The notes under the pieces were generated by a model, which had not been told where the DNA came from, did not search any database, and saw nothing but the letters and a program-made list of their open reading frames with translations. The position numbers were made by a program, and so were the translations under genes. This document shows positions 35,601-38,340 of a stretch of 38,340 nucleotides of DNA, piece after piece (positions within the stretch are counted from its first letter, which is position 1; every line of letters begins with the position of its first letter). Origin of the DNA: a virus; the IMG/VR virus record IMGVR_UViG_3300034198_002577, positions 1-38,340 of that record, one strand, 5' to 3'.

Positions 35601-36752
35601 GTTGCTATTGGTCATCGTGCAGGTCAAACAACTCAAGCTGTCGGTGCTATTGCTTTAGGCCGCTATGCCGGTGAGATAAATCAAGGTAATAACTCGATTG
35701 CTATCGGTTATCAGGCTGGTGTGACTAATCAAGTTAATAACTCTATTATCTTGAATGCTTCTGGATCAACTCTTGATGCGTCAGTTGCCGGTCTCTTTAT
35801 TAATCCGATACGTAACGTTGCCGGTAGCAGCAATGGATCAAGCAACTTCTTGTTCTATGATACTGCTACAAAGGAAGTAAGCTATGCTGTCATGGAAAAC
35901 CTGTCAGCTAATAGTACCTTAACTGTAGGTAACAGCAGCGTTAACACGGTCATCAATGCAACGTCTATCACGGTGCATGATATATACTCCAACGGCACCA
36001 TCAACGCTACATCGTTTACAATTAATGGCAACTTAACAGCTAATAGCTTAGGCCTCTATCTAAATCAGAATGGCGTAGTTAATGCTGGTGCTACTACAGT
36101 AACTGGACTTACAGTTAACGGTGACTCAACTATCACCGGTAACCTGACGGTTCAAGGTACTCTAACTACAATTGATACTACTCAGGTAGCAATCGCTGAC
36201 ATCAACCTTAAGCTCGCGTCTAACAATGCAGCCGATGTTGTTGACTTTGGTTTCTATGGTCAGTATAAAGTAGATGCAACTACTTACTACTCAGGTATCT
36301 TCCGTGATCACACCATGGGTGATGCTACTAATGCTGTGTATCACCTCTACTCGACTACAACAGAACCGGGCATGACAGCCCCGTATGTAGTAGATGGTAC
36401 TGCTGCAGGTTATCATCTATCAACTCTTATGTCTTACCTTGATACTGGTAAGGGATTTGTTGCTAATTCAACTACCGTTGCTCTTACTGCAAATGCATCG
36501 GTTAACGTAGCGATCACTGCTAATACTCTTCATCTTTCTAGTGCGCTTCCAGCCAACTCTGGTGGTACAGGTCTTGCTACTTACCTTGCAGGTGATATCG
36601 TGTATGCCTCTGGCACGTACGATGGTGGTGGTCAGACATCAACAACTCTAACTACTCTATCTGTTCCGATAGCAGCTGCTAACGATCAGATCCTAATGAT
36701 TAAAAACAACATACCAGCGTACTCTGATACAATTGACGGTGGTACCTTCTAA
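32691..36752 (+). CDS. Large tail fiber with 16-residue beta-roll repeats
   Basis: A 1353-residue protein. Residues 1-45 (YIQIRRSNTNPTPANTLTSG, ELAYSYAANVLYIG) are the typical N-terminus of phage fibers. Residues about 195-325 hold a domain (DWVAYNDDQSYASFIDMGI, SYLYTGNSALVIGTANAQYV, ERMRFDAYGNVAIG) paralogous to one in the first fiber. About 340-440 has two SNGT...W modules. Residues 505-744 and 844-1019 are 16-residue repeats AIGxxAGxxxQGxxSV, similar to YadA head-type beta-rolls, separated by a 99-residue module. The C-terminus has FGFYGQYKVDATTYYSGIFR and ends DTIDGGTF. It probably forms a trimeric fiber involved in receptor contact. Codon use and GC shift at about 33000-33760. Confidence 0.85.
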   Translation: MANYIQIRRSNTNPTPANTLTSGELAYSYAANVLYIGAQTGVGFASFKVGGQKFSYLDRASVGNLTANAAIITDGNSFISNTYTSGLVIGATMASPTYVVVNSVSDSNYSNTVLGTLQGNNELVTANAIAHYVQKSILLGGVYANGAPSAGSNGAIQYNDQSTGFNTIAGAPNMIYDNVAGTLKVGNTSSYVLTGYITDLKATQENLGNQNNYVQAMIHNDNTGIEASADWVAYNDDQSYASFIDMGIVSTNYSNAASTITPAGTSYLYTGNSALVIGTANAQYVSIFTGGIMAANERMRFDAYGNVAIGTTDTANATFIVKGSAEFTAGIFANGSIGSNGYVLHSNGTATYWDTPVAGAAGANTQITYNDSGYANGSTSFVFNKSSNTLTVNGTINTIAISANGSLGSANQALHSNGTGLYWANVTSIAGTNTQVQFNDDGYANATAGFTFDKTTNALSLGTSTANHSIHFADSNTYLSAFNNNVILSTGSSYNGDAGHQNRIAIGQYAGDTNQNSYAIAIGSNTGQIDQRYGAVAIGQFAGYDHQHIDSVAIGANSGAINQLWDSVAIGRSAAELNQGAYSIAMGRSAGANSQMNTAVAIGNYAAANTQGANSVAIGSYAGNETQQQDAVAIGANAGAFEQGERSVAVGKFSGSNNQGSESVAVGYEAGQSNQSSDSVAVGTRSALESQGSYGVAVGAHAGEIYQGDSAIAVGQSAGRYNQQSNSIAIGIFAGGEGQGSGSISIGDYTSEGVDYVYYNPTFTVGSSSWTIDVSSDGGELDFFVAIYVNNNDKKVYVTGPGVAPGTYITSGSAGTYTVNQVALDNSSGQILVTFGGQGQNAVAIGTAAADSFQGSNAVAIGYHAGYANQETGAVSMGATAGYSNQGYNSVAVGIGSGYSNQGYQAIAIGDTAGHANQTYQAIAMGFFAGANSQSERAVAIGYYAGANTQGIKAVAVGRSAGEDRQGQDAVAIGHRAGQTTQAVGAIALGRYAGEINQGNNSIAIGYQAGVTNQVNNSIILNASGSTLDASVAGLFINPIRNVAGSSNGSSNFLFYDTATKEVSYAVMENLSANSTLTVGNSSVNTVINATSITVHDIYSNGTINATSFTINGNLTANSLGLYLNQNGVVNAGATTVTGLTVNGDSTITGNLTVQGTLTTIDTTQVAIADINLKLASNNAADVVDFGFYGQYKVDATTYYSGIFRDHTMGDATNAVYHLYSTTTEPGMTAPYVVDGTAAGYHLSTLMSYLDTGKGFVANSTTVALTANASVNVAITANTLHLSSALPANSGGTGLATYLAGDIVYASGTYDGGGQTSTTLTTLSVPIAAANDQILMIKNNIPAYSDTIDGGTF
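34203..34922 (+). repeat. 15 tandem 48-base beta-roll units (first array)
   Basis: Each unit encodes 16 residues with pattern A(I/V)GxxAGxxxQGxxSV. All are of equal length with no indels. Confidence 0.9.
35220..35747 (+). repeat. 11 tandem 48-base beta-roll units (second array)
   Basis: The same 16-residue unit resumes in frame after a 297-base (99-residue) interruption at 34923-35219. Confidence 0.9.
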
Positions 36753-36779
36753 TTTCAACAGTGATAGGACTATTATATC

Positions 36780-36995
36780 ATGGATTCAGAATTTGTAAAC
36801 CTTTATATTGAAAAACTTTCGGCTAGAGTCGAGTTAATGACAAAGAACGAGATCATATATCAAGTTCAACTCGACCTAGCTAAGAAAGCCACAGCAGCCC
36901 TGGCGGCCGACAATGAGGACCTAAAGCAGCAGATAAATAAGCTAGAAGCCTCTTTAAATAAGAGGGCTTCAAAACCTACAAAAGAAGACTTTTAA
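36780..36995 (+). CDS. Small coiled-coil protein between fiber genes
   Basis: A 71-residue protein: DSEFVNLYIEKLSARVELMT, then KNEIIYQVQLDLAKKATAAL and NEDLKQQINKLEASLNK, a continuous heptad-like helix. Similar short proteins beginning FVN.YIE.L occur near fiber genes in cyanophages; the function is not known to me. AGGA lies 12 bases before the ATG. It could be a fiber chaperone or a coiled-coil connector. Confidence 0.75.
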   Translation: MDSEFVNLYIEKLSARVELMTKNEIIYQVQLDLAKKATAALAADNEDLKQQINKLEASLNKRASKPTKEDF

Positions 36996-36999
36996 TCCT

Positions 37000-37011
37000 C
37001 GGTATATACCG
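37000..37011. other. 12-base perfect palindrome
   Basis: CGGTATATACCG lies in the 33-base gap between the coiled-coil gene and the next fiber gene. It is only a few bases before the ribosome site and may be chance or a small operator. Confidence 0.25.
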
Positions 37012-37028
37012 GTTGATAGGAATGACAT

Positions 37029-37994
37029 ATGTCGCCACCGCCATCTAGTAAACTGAATATTATTATCAGAAGAACAGCCGTGTCGGGAAGAGTCCCCAAC
37101 ACGACAAATTCTGCTAATACTCAGTATATCAGTACCGGTGAGTTGGCGCTTAATCTAACAGATAATAAATTATTCTCATCAAATGGATCTGCAGCCTTCG
37201 AGGTTGGATCAAATCTCACCAGCCTAACAGTCAGCAATACTATATTCCTCGGTAACAGTACTGTCAACGCTACAGTAAACTCAAGCTCCATCTACATAGC
37301 TAATTCCACTGCTAATACACTAATCAAGCCAGGTAACGTAGCGATCTTTGGATCGATCTTACAGATCGGTAATAGTACAGTCAACAGTGTTATGACCAGT
37401 ACTGCGATCGCAGTTAACGGTGACTATGTCACGACAAACAACTACGTACAAAATACTTTTATAAGTAACACAGCGGCTTATGAGGCGTTTGCACTATCTT
37501 CACAAGTAACTAGCTCTGTCGATGCTACTATCTCTAATACACTTAATGTAGCTAACACACTATATGTCAATACAACAGCTATAAGGATAGCTAATAACAT
37601 TAGCTTATATGCTAATGGCGGCTTTGGTGAATCTGGAACATATCTAGCATCTAATGGTACTGGGTTATTCTGGGCATCGGCTATTGCTCCGAGTAGTCTT
37701 ACAGTCGATAGTGTTACTGTTAGTAATGGTCAATTAACAGTTGGTAACTCTACAATAAACACTGTAGTAACTAATACTGGCATAAGTATTAATGGCTCTT
37801 ATGGGTCTGCCGGACAAAAACTAACTTCAAACGGAACTGCTTCTTCGTGGGCAACTGTTTTTACTGCTAGTAGCACAGCACCTTCTAATGCTAACTATGG
37901 GGATGTCTGGTATTCTATATCAGATAGCAAGCCATATATGTGGGTATTTGATGGTACTAGTAGTTACTGGTTCGACTTTCTTCCACCGGCGTGA
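37029..37994 (+). CDS. Short tail fiber protein built of shared fiber modules
   Basis: A 321-residue protein. The N-terminus (LNIIIRRTAVSGRVPNTTNS, YISTGELALNLTDNKLF) has the I.I.R......P......GELA.N..D..L pattern of fiber N-termini. Three GNST(V/I)N modules follow (near 75, 115 and 240), with two SNGT...W modules (SNGTGLFWAS, SNGTASSWAT). The C-terminus, APSNANYGDVWYSISDSKPY, MWVFDGTSSYWFDF, is a common fiber end. AGGA precedes the ATG. It is probably a smaller fiber or fiber tip of the same adsorption apparatus. Confidence 0.75.
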   Translation: MSPPPSSKLNIIIRRTAVSGRVPNTTNSANTQYISTGELALNLTDNKLFSSNGSAAFEVGSNLTSLTVSNTIFLGNSTVNATVNSSSIYIANSTANTLIKPGNVAIFGSILQIGNSTVNSVMTSTAIAVNGDYVTTNNYVQNTFISNTAAYEAFALSSQVTSSVDATISNTLNVANTLYVNTTAIRIANNISLYANGGFGESGTYLASNGTGLFWASAIAPSSLTVDSVTVSNGQLTVGNSTINTVVTNTGISINGSYGSAGQKLTSNGTASSWATVFTASSTAPSNANYGDVWYSISDSKPYMWVFDGTSSYWFDFLPPA

Positions 37995-38005
37995 GGTATA
38001 TGTAG

Positions 38006-38340
38006 ATGTCATTTCCAATCCCAAGTGCTAATGGTGAAACATATACCATAAATGGATACACTTATCAGTGGAGTGAAAATCCAGGTATATGGAGAATTAT
38101 ATCAAAGTCATCAACTATCTCTAATGCTACTATTAATAATGCCACTATAAATGTGTCGTCATTTAATGGTACAGCCACGTTCAATGCTAATGTTTTTGTT
38201 AATAGTTCTATCATTACTGTTGGTAATAGTACAGTTAATGTAACTATTAATTCTACTGCATTTTCTGGTACTTCAAATAACTCATCTTATCTAAGTGGAA
38301 ATAGTGTCTCTGACTTACGCACATATAGTGATAATAAAGC
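38006..38340 (+). CDS. Tail fiber-like protein, N-terminal part (cut by window edge)
   Basis: An open frame from ATG at 38006 running off the right edge, with 111 full codons present. It reads MSFPIPSANGETYTINGYTY, QWSENPGIWRIISKSS, a typical fiber N-terminus (P...NG.TYT.NGYTY.W....G.W). Asn/Thr/Ser-rich repeats follow, including ITVGNSTVNVTINSTAF, the module also found in the three other fibers. GAGG lies upstream of the ATG. Confidence 0.75.
   Translation, partial: MSFPIPSANGETYTINGYTYQWSENPGIWRIISKSSTISNATINNATINVSSFNGTATFNANVFVNSSIITVGNSTVNVTINSTAFSGTSNNSSYLSGNSVSDLRTYSDNK

Noticed and set aside
34203-35747. CRISPR or minisatellite reading of the 48-base repeats
   Set aside because: The repeats are coding units of a beta-roll, degenerate at the nucleotide level and always in frame.

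Overview
The window is part of the genome of a T4-like contractile-tailed phage (Caudoviricetes). It is AT-rich, almost fully coding, and free of tRNA, rRNA or CRISPR features. The gene set (gp4, gp25, gp26, gp48, gp53, gp54, gp6, gp7, gp8 and gp27 homologues, a PAAR tip, a DUF4815 protein and several repeat-built fibers) looks most like marine or freshwater T4-like phages such as cyanophages and pelagiphages. Nothing in the window fixes the host. No stretch over 300 bases lacks a gene; the longest intergenic gap is about 80 bases.

Left block (1-7236, minus strand): one tightly packed operon read right to left. It holds gp4 (head completion), a conserved protein of unknown function, a gp54/gp19-type tail-tube protein, gp26 with an apparent programmed -1 frameshift into a short second frame, a three-helix holin, a 650-residue protein with an M15 peptidase domain, and a protein with a coiled-coil and a GH73 glucosaminidase domain that runs off the left edge. 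Neighbouring genes mostly overlap or lie within 1-2 bases.

Divergent junction (7237-7293): two exact T4-type late promoter elements (TATAAATA), one per strand, face each other 13 bases apart. Their predicted start sites nearly coincide, so a single control point appears to feed both arms of the structural region.

Right block, baseplate (7294-28905, plus strand): gp48, gp53, gp27-like hub, gp5-like hub OB protein without a lysozyme domain, a separate His-rich beta-helix spike, a PAAR tip, gp25, gp6, gp7-like, a very large gp8-like wedge protein, and two proteins that look like the halves of one DUF4815-type baseplate protein. A third exact TATAAATA precedes gp8. The peptidoglycan-cutting function, which sits inside gp5 in T4, appears to have moved to the M15 and GH73 proteins of the left block.

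Right block, fibers (28909-38340): four fiber-like proteins with small accessory proteins between them. One fiber has about 26 tandem 12-residue units. A second has 26 tandem 16-residue beta-roll units (15 + 11) interrupted by a foreign-looking module. Three consecutive proteins end in the same DGG(T/L)F tail. A stretch of higher GC in the second fiber suggests recent module exchange. The last fiber gene is cut by the right edge.

The candidates most worth following are the frameshift in the gp26 region, the face-to-face late promoters, the tail-associated pair of peptidoglycan hydrolases next to a holin, and the giant modular gp8-like protein.
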